Of a stretch of DNA of 64,000 nucleotides, positions 25,336 through 39,800 are shown in pieces. This DNA comes from Gymnorhina tibicen (lineage: Eukaryota > Chordata > Aves > Passeriformes > Artamidae). A program made the translations under genes and the position numbers. Position 1 is the first letter of the stretch, and each line of letters begins with the position of its first letter. Below the pieces are notes generated by a model. That model searched no databases. It worked only from the letters and a program-made list of their open reading frames with translations, and was not told the origin of the DNA. The stretch lies in assembly GCA_013399875.1 (NCBI GenBank), contig VXAZ01006880.1:372001-436000 (forward strand). The letters are read 5' to 3'.

Positions 25336-28300
25336 GGTGCTTGTAGCTCTGGACTGTCCTGCTTGAGAGGACTCAGTGAAGAACATTTAAGGATGGATAT
25401 ATAGTTCTGAAAAAATTCAATTTGGACTTGAAATAAAAATTATTGCTTTTCAGTCTTTCAAATTTTAGTGAACTTTTTATTTCTCCCCAAACTACAGAAA
25501 TCTCTTGTTTCTGTAACTGGAACATCGCCATTAAAAAATCTGCTTTTGTGACTTCTGCTCAGACGATTCTGTCCCAAATGGCCTTGATCATCTTCCAAAG
25601 CTTCAGAGGTTCTGCTAGAAGGAAATCTGTGATTTTCAATGTTACTCATTTCTGCTACTACAGATTAGATGCCTTCACAGGACATCCTTCTTACAAGAAC
25701 ATTTGGAGCCCATTTCTCTTTTTACAGGCAAGATTCCCACTTAACTAGAGAAGTCTTTTGCCAAAGAAAGAGTTTGAATCATCTGGACTCAAACATGCTC
25801 CCAAGAGGGTTGTTGGAGTCAGATCTTGAACTTTAGTGACTGCCCGATAATACCCATCCCACTCCAACAATATATGAAGAAACCACTGGAAAGACATCAT
25901 AAAAGAAAATGGACCCACTGAGAGGGTGGAAGGGGCTTGTATCTCAGGGGGAAATGAAGTTCAAATGAAACTGAGATCTGGCACTTTAGGAGTAACAGCA
26001 AGAGAACTTAATGAAAGATTAGCACTAATATTTTGCTTCTCCCTTCAAAGCATTTTTGTCTAATAGGGAGGGTCCTTCTAGAGGAGAGATTATAAAGTGT
26101 TTGCCTTCAAAATAAAGCTTTTAAACTAAATTCCAGACCTTACTGTAATATCTGAGGACCATTTTGTAAGTTCCTAGGATTATCAAGAGTATACTTTGCC
26201 CTTTGGGTTTCAAGTTCTGCTGAACTTGAATATGTAATGCAAATATCCAGCATTCATGAATTGCACTGGAATTGTGGCAACCTACCCACACAGGCACCTA
26301 CAGATAAGGGCACTTTTTTTGGCTTTTTCTGGCCTGAGCTCTGCAAAATATTCCCATCTCTCTGTGGGATGTTAATCCTCAGTGACTGAAGCATCACAGT
26401 CCAGGAGAGCTAGCTGGGTGTGAATAAATTAGCCAAAAGAGGTAGGAGCTGCAGTGCCAGCACACAATACAGCCCTTGACCTAATGGGACATGTAATGAC
26501 AATTTTTTGTGTTTGTTAGAAAGATTTTCTCAGGAAAATTGAAACAGTTTAAATTTTATGATTCCAAATATATTTCTGGACAGGTCAGCAGCAAAACATG
26601 GCCAGAAAAATATGACTGCTTAATGGCATCTACCAAGAAATATGCTTTTATTCCATGTCTTTGTCTGGGCGTTTTTTTTCAGTGATCCTTCTGTGTTTCA
26701 CTGTTGTATGCAGTCTATGATAATCTTCACCATAGCAACGTGTAAGAAAAGAAACAGGTAGAAGATTTGGCTTGAAATTAAAACTAGCCAGTAGTCAATC
26801 CTACTTAGTAATCAGTCAGACACTGATATTACTGTCTAAGGGGATAATAGAAAAGGGCTGCAATTATTTATTTCCCTCTGTGGAAATTAACAGTGTGTAG
26901 GTTCAGTCATCCTTGTGATACACGTTCTTGGTTTGAAGGTTAACAAATAAGGCTTTCTAGGTTAATGAATAAAACTTTTAATCTATATAGCAAATTCAAA
27001 CTGGTCACCAAAACATCCGAGACATAGAAAATTATGAATTGTTTTGATTTTATTTAAGTTGGACTTATGCTTTGTGGTCTTGGGTATATCTGAATCAGGA
27101 TGGAAGCCAAGAAAAGAGTAAGGTTTTGGGACAGAAACCTAACCATGTTCCACCGAGAAGGCCAGCTGCAGCATAAAGTCCAGTCAGATGAATGTATGCA
27201 TGAAATAAGGTTCAGAAAAATGTATGTGGGAAATAATTGGTGGAAGGTCAGCTTTTCAGAGGTGCTCAATATCTGATTTTTCAAACTGTAAATGTAAAAC
27301 TATAGCAGTTCTGGAAATACAATTCACACAAGCTGTAACTGCATTGCAGCTAGATAGTGGAGATACTGGAGTGATCTAAGACTTGAGCAGTGCTGTCTAA
27401 CAAATTAAGAGCTTACTCTGAAGTACAGCTCTTTTTTTGTCATCTCTTTTTCTCCTTTCATTGATCCTCCTAAAAACTGAAAAAAAAGGCTCTCTTCCTC
27501 TGTCCCTGTAGGTCAAATTTGCCAAAATGCCCTTAGGAAGGCTCTTGAAAACATCTATCTGGGAACAATAGTGAAATTCTAATAACACAGGAGTAACAAA
27601 ACCAGTCACCTTTTATGCAGTTGTTTTACATGTCATACAAGTAAATAATCGGGAAATGCACTGTAACAGACCATTTATCTTCCTGATGCAACTTTTGGGA
27701 GTTCTGCCGTTTATCATTTAACACCATCTTACACTAATCAGTTCTCAGGCTTTTTGTACTTCTCCCTTGGTTGACTTGATTGACCTTGACAAAAAGGGAG
27801 AGACTGAAATAAGATGACAAAGATGATAAAAAGAGATATATATAATGATTCAGAAAGAGAGAGCAAGATTACTCCAACTAATAGATGAAGTGGCTGAGAT
27901 CTTTCAGACCAGTAGTCTGTTCTGAGAACAGTTGGACAAGGTCACCAGGGGATTGCAAAATTTGATCTCATGTTATAAAAATATATACTGCTCAAAATCC
28001 CAGACCAATGTGCAGCCATGTCATCAATTTTTATTAAGAGAAAAGTCAGCACCATCTTCAGCTACTACAAAACCAAGTGCTGAGAAGCAAACTGCTGAAA
28101 AGTAGCATTTTATCCACTTTTTCTGTCCCTACCAAGCATTGATGTGCCAGTTGACAGTTGTTATGGTCCTGTTCCCACATACTTATTCTCCATGTCATCC
28201 TTGTCATCTTTGAACTCTGGTGTGCCAGACCACAACTGAGGTTTCACTTAAAAACTTATAAGAAGTTTCCTAAGAATTTTTCTTTTCTTATTTTTCAGGC

Positions 28301-31300
28301 AGTGATATTGGGATATGAATGGGATCATATGTTGTTAAATACTGTCCCTCAGTATTTAAATTGTGCGTAATTCTGAAGCACAAATCCCACCCACTCCCCT
28401 TACATAATTCTTAGGGGAAAATTTGATTTGCATCTGTGAAATCACCACCTGTGGCACTTTTCAGGAATGCATGCTCAGTGAGTAGTAGGATATGTTTGTA
28501 TCAGGAAATCCCCCTCTGCGTATTGAGTACCACAGAAAAAGGTATCTTGGTATAATTCTGTTACTTACATAGCTATATAAACTGGGGAGGTTTAGAAGAT
28601 TTATAAGCTGTTACTCAGGTAAAAATACTCTGTATACAGAAAGTGTCAACTAAAAAGTTCATTCAAATTCATAGAAGACCTTGTTTAGCTCGTAAGGCAT
28701 CTGTTTAAAATATCCATGAAGATACTACACAGTGCTGATTGCAATGGTATTTTAAGCTCTGACCTAGTAAAGAATTAATCACGTGCCTAAGTTTGGTTTC
28801 ATCGGTACTCTTACTGAATCTAGTGGGTCTAAACGACTCTTTTAAGTTTTTGAAGCTTAAAAGTACCGGTGGATAGCCATAACTGGAACTGGGAGAAGTG
28901 ACAATGCCAAGAGTGGCGTGAAAAGCTTTCTGCCCAAGTCCTGGCGTGGCTGGGCTTCCCTCACCTGCAGAGATGTGAAGCATTGCTATCAGTACTGCAG
29001 TTGCTGCCCTCGGCCCTCATTTTGTAGCGTGCTGCCTGCTTTGTACAAGAAATAAAAAGAAATAGGTTCCATCAGAGCTGATTTCTCTCTGGGATTACCA
29101 GCAGACTAGCACCAGAACACTGCTTCAGAGACACTGGAAGAGTGACAGGAATTTCTAATTTCTAAACCCCTCAACATACATTGTTAATAGGTGCATCAGA
29201 CTTTTTAGCAAGTATTTATGTAGCAGCCTCCAGGAGTAGAAGTCAACACTGCTACTTTGCTTTAAAGATTGAAAAAACTCAGTTGAAACAAAGTAAAAGA
29301 TTTTTCCACACTGTTGTTGCTCCCCTTGGCTTTTAGTATTCAGTGGCATGCAAGTTGACAGAGAGGGTATTGATTTTTACTACTTTGAACATTTCTTCCT
29401 AGAAAAGGAGCAATAAAAACTAGTAGAAAAGAAATAATAGCAATTCTTGTTTTCTCCAGCAGGGCTTTGATCTTACAAGTTTGAGCAGTAAAAGAAAGGA
29501 ATAGTCTATTCCATTGCACTCTGTCCTACTTGAAAATCCACCTGTCTCCATCTTCGTTATTATTTCTCTGTCTTGAAGCCACAGTGGGAGCATGTGCCTC
29601 ATGACAGCACAGGTTTAAACTTCCTATATGAGACCTTCACGAACTCCTATCGCACTGTAACACAAAAAATCATTCAAGAAAAGAAAAATCTACACAGAAA
29701 AAGCTGCTTCAAGTAGTTTAAACTGCTTCAGGAAGGACCTTAGAAGGGCCAGTCTTGGATCCAGTAGAGAATTTTTAGTTTGTGCTGCAAGAGTATTGAC
29801 TATTGGGGGGGGAGGGAGGGGCTATTCTTATATATTTGGTTTTGTCCATACAACCATTGTTTATATTTAGTCACTGTTTTCTGTGTGAAGGCTCTCTTGG
29901 CCATTGACATTTGCTTTAGATTTCTTTTCATGTATTTTTAATCAAAAGAAAACTTGATCCAAAGCCAGGCAGATTGTGCTGGTTTGAGTTGCCATCCATC
30001 GTGAAGCAAAATATTGTCTGCTTCTGCAAAGTGCTCATGCCAGAAGGGTGGCAGGATCTGGCCTTTGGTGCCAGCCCTGTCCTGCTGTTCTGACATAGTA
30101 AAGCCTTAGTGGCCAGCAAAATGAGCTGCTTTACGTGTTTTGTGATTTTATGAACCAAAATAAGCCACATGGGCCTCACTGCAAACAAATAAATGGGAAC
30201 AATAAGATGCATATGACAGAGATCTGCATATTCCCAGCTATCTGGAGTGTATTTGGTATTATAACATCCTCTTCCTCCCTGTGATCACAGCTAAGGTAGA
30301 CCCAATGCTTTCTTTTACACCTTTTCCCTTCAAAGTATGACCTATCAACTGCAAAAAGAAGAAGAAAACATAAATCAAAACATCTTAATAAACAGTACTC
30401 AAACATAAGTTGGTGAGACTTTTTTTTCCCCTGTATGTAGGCACAGAGTAAAGATTTTAATCAGTTTAAGATTCTTTTATAAGGTCACAGTGCTCAGCGT
30501 GATTAACTAGATATGAAATTTGGCAGGCAATGCATTCATAATATGATCTAATCATGTTTGGTAGTGCGGGGAGGGAAAGAAAGAAATTGGCTGAGAGAAG
30601 ATTGCTTAAAAGTTGGCAAGCTTGCAGTTACTGTAACTTCTCTATGGAAATCTCATCAGAACGATGAGCCAGCCATCTTTTCCAAGCTTGTGCAGAAATT
30701 TTCCTTTCAAAATATTTGTGCCTGAGAGATAATGGATGACTTCTATTACTGGATGGCTCCTGCAGTGCACTTTCAGGACTAACCTGAAGTATCCCTTGCT
30801 ATTTCATTATTGGACCACAAACTGCTTTGCCAAAAACCCTCACTCTTCAATCCTTCCCTTTTTTTTCAGGCCTAGGGCTCATAGATCTGCTGGAATATTG
30901 TCACATAAATGCGGTCAGGCCAGACAAGATTAAGTATCCTCTTTGTATAGCATTCTGCCTCCAGAAATGACCAGATAATTCCTTATTACTTCAACAGATA
31001 AAACCAGTAAACTCACTGGCATAACCTTTCTAGCTCACAGTTCTATCTTGTTCTCTGCTAATAAAGGCCAACTCAGCTCCTGAAGTGTTTTTGGTTTAGT
31101 AATTATACTGCTTACCTCTTGCTATCTATATATATATGTTTAATACCTCTTTTAAACTTGTTAAGGTTTTGCTCCCAGAAATGTGTGGTGGAATTGATGA
31201 ATTATCTAACTTACTTTGCACCAAGAAAAATTTATCTAGTCAGGTTTGAACTTCCTACATTCTCTTTCATTAAATTACCCTTTGGTTCCTAAAACTCACG

Positions 31301-32550
31301 ACAAACAGTTAAACCATACCTCTCTGACATTTTATTGATTCACCAGGTTGCTATTTTTTGGTAAGACAATGATCACCATCTTTTTAATTGCCACCAATAG
31401 ACCAGTTTAGTATTTTTTACCCTGCCTCTCCCCTTTTCCTCTCCACCCTTTAGTTCCACAATATCCATTTGAAATGCAGTGATTGGGATGAGGTGAGTAT
31501 CCCACAGGGGTCATTCCACTGATTAGATCAAAGCATTGCATCACTACCTTGATTGTGCTCTCCTCTGTCCATACTTGCTGGCCTGCTGGAATGCAGCTGC
31601 CACTGCAGCCACCACCTCTTTGGCCTGCCCAGAGCAGGATCCAGCTCATTTGCCTGTTCTTCCTTCCTATCCCTCAGACAGTTTTGACCCATAAACTTTG
31701 TTTCTGAGCCATGTTTGTTTAAATTTATTTCTCTCCTTCTATAAGACACCGCAGAAGAGGCTGCAGGGAAGTCTGAGCCATGACAACCACCCATCCTCTA
31801 CCCACTGCTTTACTCTCCTGCAAATTCACTGGATTTTTGTCTTGCAATGCCCCTTACTATTCTGAGCCCAGAGCTGCCACTGTCCTCATCTGCTGCAGCC
31901 TCAGATGGTTCCTGCTGAACTTCTGTCTTCACCTGTGCAGTTCCATTCTTTACAGTGTGGCAGTGTGGATCTCACATTAGTATTATGAGCAATCATTGTG
32001 AACATCATCTACTTTTCTAACAGGAATGTTTTTTTTTTTTTTTTTAGTATGTCTTTATGCCCTTCTTCCCCCTAGGCTCAAATATGCAGGCACTAGGTCC
32101 CTTGCAACATCAGGATCAAGTGTCTGAAATTCTTGCACCAAAAATATTGCTTACGTTATAAATGAGAAATAATAGCACTACTGTCAGTAAAGAATGATTC
32201 ATCATTCTGTAAGTCTTTGGCAATGTGACAAAGGGAAAATATTCAGGAAAAGAGAGTATTTTCCCAGTGTTGGTAAAATGTTCAATAAAATAAGTATGAT
32301 CTCTCTAGAGATCACGGGCAATGAACATCTAATTTCAGCCTTCACAGAAAAGTGTCACTGTTTTTTATTCTTTGTAACTCCGCAGAATAAGGGATGTATT
32401 TATAGAAGATTAATATCTAGATAGCGGGTTTCCCAGGAAAGATATTTACCATTGCTACACTCTCTTTTGACTCTTCATAAATTTACACATGGGTGTTCTG
32501 AGTATTAATTGCCAGACAGTTTTTTGGTACAGCCTTGGCCACACACTATT

Positions 32551-32838
32551 CATAGAATTATAGAATATTCGGAGTTGGAAGGGATCCACAAGGATCACCG
32601 AAGTCCAGCTCCTGGCCCTCGACCAAAAAACCACACTGTATGCCTGAGAGTGTTGCCCCAATGCTTCTATAACTCTGCCAGGCTGGTGCTGTGACCACTT
32701 CCCTAGGGAGCTGTTCCAGTGCCCAAACACCCTCTGGGTGAAGATCCTTTTCCTAATATCTACCTTAAACTGCTCTTGATACAGCCTCATGTCATTCCCT
32801 CTGGTTCTGTCACAGGTCACCAAGAAGAAGATTCTCAC
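32551..32838 (-). mobile_element. CR1 LINE, truncated 3' end
   Basis: Reverse-complement CR1: begins CATAGAATTATAGAAT, then GGAGTTGGAAGGGATCC, and further on GCTGTTCCAGTGCCCAAACA and CTCTGGGTGAAGAT. This is a 5'-truncated non-coding remnant. Confidence 0.9.
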
Positions 32839-35800
32839 TATTGGAGATATTCTTTAGCATTGCAAATTGCCTTTGAATTACCTGTTTATCTATTGTGTAA
32901 AATAACTTTTAATTTATGAAGCACAGAACTGAATTACTGATGAGCCAGTGTGACAGTGAATGCCATACCACACTCCAAGAGAAATTTTACTGGAAGCAGA
33001 AACCCTGCTTTGGAGCAGGGGCTTCAGTCCCAGGTGTGAACTCTGGTGTCCAGAACTGCTCTGCTATGGAAAGTGGGGCTGTGAACATCTCAACAAGTGC
33101 CTGCCAGAAAAAAAGAGGGGTCACTCGTCAAGGCTTACTGATAGCCTGCCTAAGGGAAACACTTTGGGAGGAAGGCCTGGCTAACAAGTGTTCATGAGCT
33201 TCTCCAACTTCTCTGCAAGACAGAGGTGAAACACGCTTAACATCAAAACAAAAGGACCAGATGTTGGTGGTGGGCTGTATAAAAGTGAGGAATTCACAAA
33301 GGACAGGAAATCTTAGCAGGTGAGAGGATCAAAGAAATGTTTTCACAGCAGAAGGTCTTTTCCCAGTGTGTGGGAATAGGTAGTCAAAGCAAGCTGTTCT
33401 TCAACAAGGGAGAAAAAAGAGAGAGAAAAAACACCATGACTGAAGAACAAAGTTAATTTTATTTATTGCTCAATTTAAATCTCTGTCAGAGAAAGCTAAG
33501 ATACATATTTTTCTACTTTGTTCACTAATTTTCTTTTTTTATGTTTGCTTTTATTTAAGTAAATTGTTGTATTTTGCAAGGTTTTACATCCAGAGTGTTT
33601 ACTTTCTCTGTCATGGGAGTTACAATATTATCTCAAACACCCTGCAGGCAGAAATTCCAGAAAGAGAGGCCCCTACTCCTGTCTCCAACAGGATGGCAGC
33701 AGCCAAGATGCCAGAGCAACACTTCCATAGGGGCACTTTGGTCACAGCAGGGGTCTGAAGAGGGCAACTTGGCACCTCTACAAACAGTGCCCTCCGACAA
33801 GCAGGAAGGGAGGGCACCTTATGGGGAGGCCCAGTCATGACGTGGGGGCGGGCTGGTTTGGGCAGCTGCACCAGAAACAGGCAAACCCATCCTATGGTGG
33901 AGCACACGCAGTCAAAAAACCTCTCAGAGAGATGCTTATCTTCATAAGGATAATGTTTACCATTGAATGGGTCCTGAAATGCTTTCTTGAATGGAGATGG
34001 ACTGGAACGTCATATCAAGATCATAACCTGGTTTAAACTGACCTGTCAAATGTGAGGTTTAAAAAGTTTTCAGATGTCTCCAGAAGTGTGGTTATTTCTG
34101 GCATAAGGGATTAGCTGTTGGTTTTTTCCTTATCCTTTGCTTTTCTTTCCAAAGTCAACCTCTTAAACATATTATCCTTGTGTAATAGAAGGAAAAGACT
34201 TGACCAAAATTGCATGGCTAATGATATGGCACAGTTAGCAGGAGGAGGAAAATTATTGATCAGGCCAAGTGATACAGCTGGAAAAAACAGACAAGCTTTC
34301 AAGCACACAAGCATAAATGAGCCCAGAAGCTTGTCAGTTTTTCCCAGCCATCTAACTTGGTATAACAAGAGCTACTTCCTCTCTTTATGAACTGGCTTGT
34401 ATGGATCCTCTGGGGGGCACAGTATGCAGAATGTGCTGGGAGCAGGGGAGCCCAGTGAAGTGTCCTAGCATCCCGCTTTATAAACCGGCACAGGGTGAAA
34501 AGTGCCTTGTTGCCCTGAAATCTTTCTTAATTCAATCCACAGTAAGAGCAGTTACAAATAAAAGCATTTTTTCATGAGATCCAAAATAGATAATATTGTC
34601 TCAAAATTTATGAAAGGCAAGGCTGAAGCTATGGAAGGAAAAAGTAATTTGAGATTCATTAGGGAGGGACTCCCTGCTATGTATCTTCCTCTCTGCCTTT
34701 CCCCCAGCAGTTCTTTTCAGCCCTTCCCCATGCCCACCTGGCAGGGGTAGTCCTGCCCATATCCTTTCACCTCAGATTTAACTCACAGGACGGTTCAGCT
34801 GGCCACATCATGACAGGCCTCAAGCCTGGTTTCCCCTTGAAGCCTTCCAGAGAATGCAGGCAGGTCTGATCCATCTCCCTGAAATCCATTTATTTCTTTT
34901 ATATCCGGGCAAAATCCTGATTATTCTTCATTAAAATATGGGGGTTTTGACTTTCCCCGCAGTGGACCAGGTGTTATTTCCCATTCCTTCCTGACCACTC
35001 GCCCATGCTCTGTGCTTCCTTCCACACCCTCCCACGGCCATACCTGTGTAACTCTGTGTTTGTGACCTCACACAGAGCCCCACACACCACAGTAATCTGT
35101 ACCTTAACAAGCGTGCTTGATATCAGCGTCTCTGTGAGATAACTCCATACATCTCCTCACTGGATTTTGACTGAAAGAAGACACAAAAGGAATTAAGCAC
35201 TTTTTGGCAATTGAAGATTTAGCATTGCTGACTGTGAATATCTTTCTTCTTAACACACTCAAGTAATATCCTACTCTCATGCCTCACAGCAATTAATGAA
35301 TGCTTTCTCACAGCTCTGAGCAAGGAGTTGATGACTATGTCTCATTTTTTACTTGAGGGGCTGAGACAGATGGGCTGACAGATTAAGTTCAGGAGTGTAT
35401 TTGTCAACATGGTCCAAAATTAGATGCTTAGACAATTTTTTTTGTTTCTTCTTTTGTTTGCTTTTAAATTCTGTTGTTTCTTCTAAGAGCACCAGTGCAG
35501 ACTCCCACTGGGTTCCATTGCTGCTGTCAGTGACCATTCTTCTGGTGGTCAAATCTTTGGATGCCAAGTGAGGAACCTGGATAAACCAAATGCAAACAGG
35601 TGAAAAGCTTGGCTTAAGAAACCCAGATGAAGTGTTTGGGTTTTCTGTGCCACTCTTTAACAGAACTGTGGATAAAATCTGCTGGATTGTGCCTGTTAGA
35701 GCAGAAGACATCCTCTCTTTCTTGTATTCTCTGATTTAACTCTCCACAACACTGCAAATTTCTGCAGGATGTAAGGCAGAGGTCTGACCACTTCCTACCC

Positions 35801-36768
35801 TTGGTTAAACACCATAAGGCAACATTTTACAAAGCTCTCCCTTTGGCCATTTTGTACAAGATAAGCAAAGCAATTGGTAGAAATGTTTGTTAGGATGATG
35901 TGCCTTTGTTCAGGACTTTCAGTGCTCCCAGGAAACCCTGCTGTCTGAGCAATCACTGTTTTGTTTTTACTCCATTATTTTAAACATTCTGAGACATTTC
36001 AAGCCCAGAATGAGCTGCAAGGTCGGCTTCCCAAGGCTGAGGGTGAGATGCACAGCTGGGCTGCCTGTGACTTGGTGACTCTCCAGCCAGAAACTTCTGC
36101 CTTGACTGCAGCTCCTTTCTGACATTTGCTGAGATATAAGGAGAAGCAGAAAGGAGAAATGGCAAAAGGAAGTGCAGGGTGAGTCTGTGCTCCCCTTGTT
36201 CCTTTAGGAGACAAATAAAAAAAGGCCTGAAAAGTGGGACATTTTCTCTGTCCTGAAAAACTTCCATTCTCTTCTTGCTTTTAACCTTTCAAGCATCAGA
36301 AAGGTCAAGACTTATCTGAACTGCTTTTCCTTGTGGAAATGCAAGGATATCTGTGTTACTGGCTGTATAGAGCAGACTGAGATGAGTCTTCAGCAAATTG
36401 ATATTTTTTTCTCCAGCTGTCTCTAGCAGTGTTGCATTAAACATGTACTAACAAAAGCCAGAATTTTAAGCATCCAAGATAAAATTTACTTTTTCTCTAA
36501 GTTATTTTTGCTGTACCTTTACCATAGATATCATAAGCCTATTAGTTCTTAAACTGTCCAGAGGGTGTATCAGGGAAAAGAGTAGAGACAAAATCTGAAT
36601 TTTTCATGGGCAAGTTACCTGTTGAAAAGTTCTCTGAAAATACCTGTAAAATACAAACACTTTCAGGCTTTCTTTAAAGATAGAAGAATGCAAAGCAAAG
36701 ACATGGACTTATGTGTTCCTCCTTTGGTATCATCTCCAAAATCTGGGAAAAGCTGTGTTTAAGTCACC

Positions 36769-36891
36769 ATGGAGGTATTTAAAAGGTGTGTAGATGAGGT
36801 GCTTAGGGACATGGCTTAGTGGTGGAGTTGTCAGTGGTAGATTTATGGTTGGACTCGATCTTTTACAACCTAAATAATCCTATAATTCTTA
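36769..36891 (+). mobile_element. CR1 LINE 3' end, short and diverged
   Basis: A CR1-like tail containing GGAGGTATTTAAAAG, GGTGCTTAGGGACATGG, TTGGACTCGAT and a degraded terminal TCCTATAATTCTTA. Older and more diverged than the other copies. Confidence 0.75.
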
Positions 36892-39800
36892 GAGCTTTCT
36901 GATTTCTCCCACTCTGGGTTTGTAGGCTGCTTTCCATACACAAGAGGCACACAGCTGATGCAGTGAAAACCAAAAGTCTTTCAGCCTTCAAAAGATGTTC
37001 ATCTGAACAATAACACCTCTGATCCCACTGTTATTTCAAAAATGTTGGGTTCTACCTCCGTGCAAAATGTACCAGGGCTGCCTCAGGAAACAGTGCCACA
37101 GGGATTCCCAGTGCACCTTGAGCAGCACTGAACCAGAGTTTATCACAGACAGAAGCTGTTCATGTGTGCACAAAATAGGCAGCGGAGAGGGTGAAAACAC
37201 TGCTCTATGTTCGCCTCTAAAGCTGCTCTAACACAAGAGCTGCGTGAGTTGTGCTCAGCTGAAACACAACATTGCATAGAATGAGCGTTACACACTTGAG
37301 AACTTTGGTCAAAAAGGATCCCTTTGTTTGGAATGTACCTGGCCTCGTTCTGAGGAAATTTGGATGCAATAATGAAAACCATAAACTGCCTTTATTTTTT
37401 TTTTTACTTGGAAATTGCTGAAGCTCAGGGATCAGAAATCCACTGAGACAGAAGCCAAAGAAAAAGGTTGCCATTATTCTCATTTACTTTTACCCTGTTC
37501 TCATGATGCCTTTCCAGAACACACATTGAAAAGTTTACCGAGTCCTTGAATGAAGGAACACAATTCTCTTTCTTTCTCTAAAATGAAAGCAGGTATATTT
37601 CAGTGTGACACCAGGGAGAGATACTCAACAACAATGTGTTTTGTACAAATGAGAGGCTTTATTCAAGAGGAAGATGGCTGTGATGCGGATAAAACTAATA
37701 ATCTGTAACTTCTATATGATGTTTTCCCTCCTTGGATAGCAAAGGACCTCACATAGGAGGGCATTCTTATCCTATCATTATAGCAAAAGGGAACTTATAC
37801 AATGAGTAATGATGGAACTAGTCCAAGAGCAAATGGTAGATTGTGGGAGAGAAATAGCCACTGGCCTGTTCCTGTCCCACATATTTAGCCTGCCCTGGAA
37901 ACATGCTGAAGGTGAGAGTTGCTTCCTCAGTCTGACCTTCAGAGGGAGGAATTAACACTCATGAAATTTCTTCTTCTCCCTCTATTGCCGCTGCTACTCT
38001 TCATCCCCTCTTGCTAGCCTGGCACATTTTCTCCAAACCCTGAGCAGCCTGGACACAGACACAGCATCACTGAAGAGGGCAGGTTTGCTGCGAGTGTCAT
38101 TGCTTTGCTGCAGTGCAGTCAGTGCTGCACTGACACAAACCTCATGTACACACACACGCAGGGATAGCTCACATCACACACACTGTGGCTCACAGCAGCC
38201 TTGGTGTGTGGGAATAGCCTATCCTGTCCTCAGAGCAGCAGATGTCCAGGCCATATGTCTCCTCCTTATGAATCCTCACAGCCTGGGACAGCCTTACAGC
38301 AAAGGCCTCGTGGTAAGGGCAAGTGCAGGGGGGAAATGCAATATCACCTTACAGGAGGAGAAAATTTGCCAGTCTGGGAAAGAGATGCTCAGAGCAGCTG
38401 AATAAGAAACAGATATGTAGACACTTGCCTGAGATTCAGGTGTCATTGCCATTGGATGCTGAGAAGCAGAGTCTTGTGATGTCATTTTTTAAAATTAAAA
38501 AACCAGTTAAACCTGATCCATTTTTTAGAAGGAAATATGTCTTTTTCACAAAGATGACTTCCAGCTTCTTGTACATACATCATTAGGAGGTAGGAGCTAG
38601 GGGAGCCTGGAAATCCAGGTGCTGAGCTTTGCAATGCCATGTGCTGCAAGGGAACAGCCTGGAAATACTTTACACAGCAAGTTCACCCAGTGATTATATG
38701 GAAGTAGCTTCACCAGATGAAGCCTCATTATGGCAGATGCTGTGCATGCACAGGGAGAGAATCCTTACCCAGATGGGTTATAGTTTTTCTAACATAGATA
38801 CTTCAGAGCTTGAAGGCATAATGAAAGGGGATGTCTTGTCAAGGATCTCAAGGGAATTTTGTGGCAGAAGTGCAAACACAATAAATTCAGATCTGCTGAG
38901 CTAAAGCCTGTGTCCTGACTTCAAAAGCCCCTGCCTTTCACTGAGCAATTTCAGGCTACTTTTTTCTTGTCTCTCCTCTCCAGATGTTTACTGGAAACTA
39001 CTGTGGCATGGTGGTTAGAGATTCAGATCCACAAAGGAAATAAAAGAAACAAGAGAAACCTCCTTTGGGCTACTCTGGATAGAAAGCAGGAGGTTTATGT
39101 ATGGAAAATAGCTTTTTGCCAGGGATTTAGGGGTTGAAGGGAGACCTGTGAAGTGTTGTCACTAGGGCCAGGATAAACTGGAATAAACCCCAGCACATCC
39201 TGAACAGATACATCATTTTCAACAGAGCTGTCAATTAGCACAGAGCAAGTCAGATGTCACTGGAGAAAAATCTCTGCTCTTCAGGGAAGGGAGGAATCTC
39301 TCCGTGACTCAAGAGCAGATGGTTTGGCAGCAGCAGCACAGCCAACTCCTATCACTGGATTAACAAATTACAGAGATATGCTCCCTCCTTTGTATTTACA
39401 GCACATGACTGGAAAGAAGGCTCAGGAAAAAAGGATAATGTGAGAAGAACTAACATGCAATGTCAGCTGAGTGGCCAGAAGGGATTCTGATGAAAGCCAG
39501 CAGCCTGCAGCAGGATGCTGCCTGTCTCCCTCTAGCACATATACATTTCTGTTGGGCATAGGATCCTACCTTCTCACTCGAGATAAAACACAGCATTATA
39601 AAATCCTGGTATTTCCCTTTCTCTAATTCTCACTGCTTAAATTAATGCTGAGCCTGTGTCTTTAAGCCCCGTTTGTTGCTCCTCTTGTTGCCATAGAGTT
39701 TAGTGTTTCCATGTTTGAGATTTCCTTTTTTTTTCCTTCCAGACATTACCCCATCAGCACAATTCCAGACCTGGGATTCCAGCCACTTTTGGCTAAAGGG

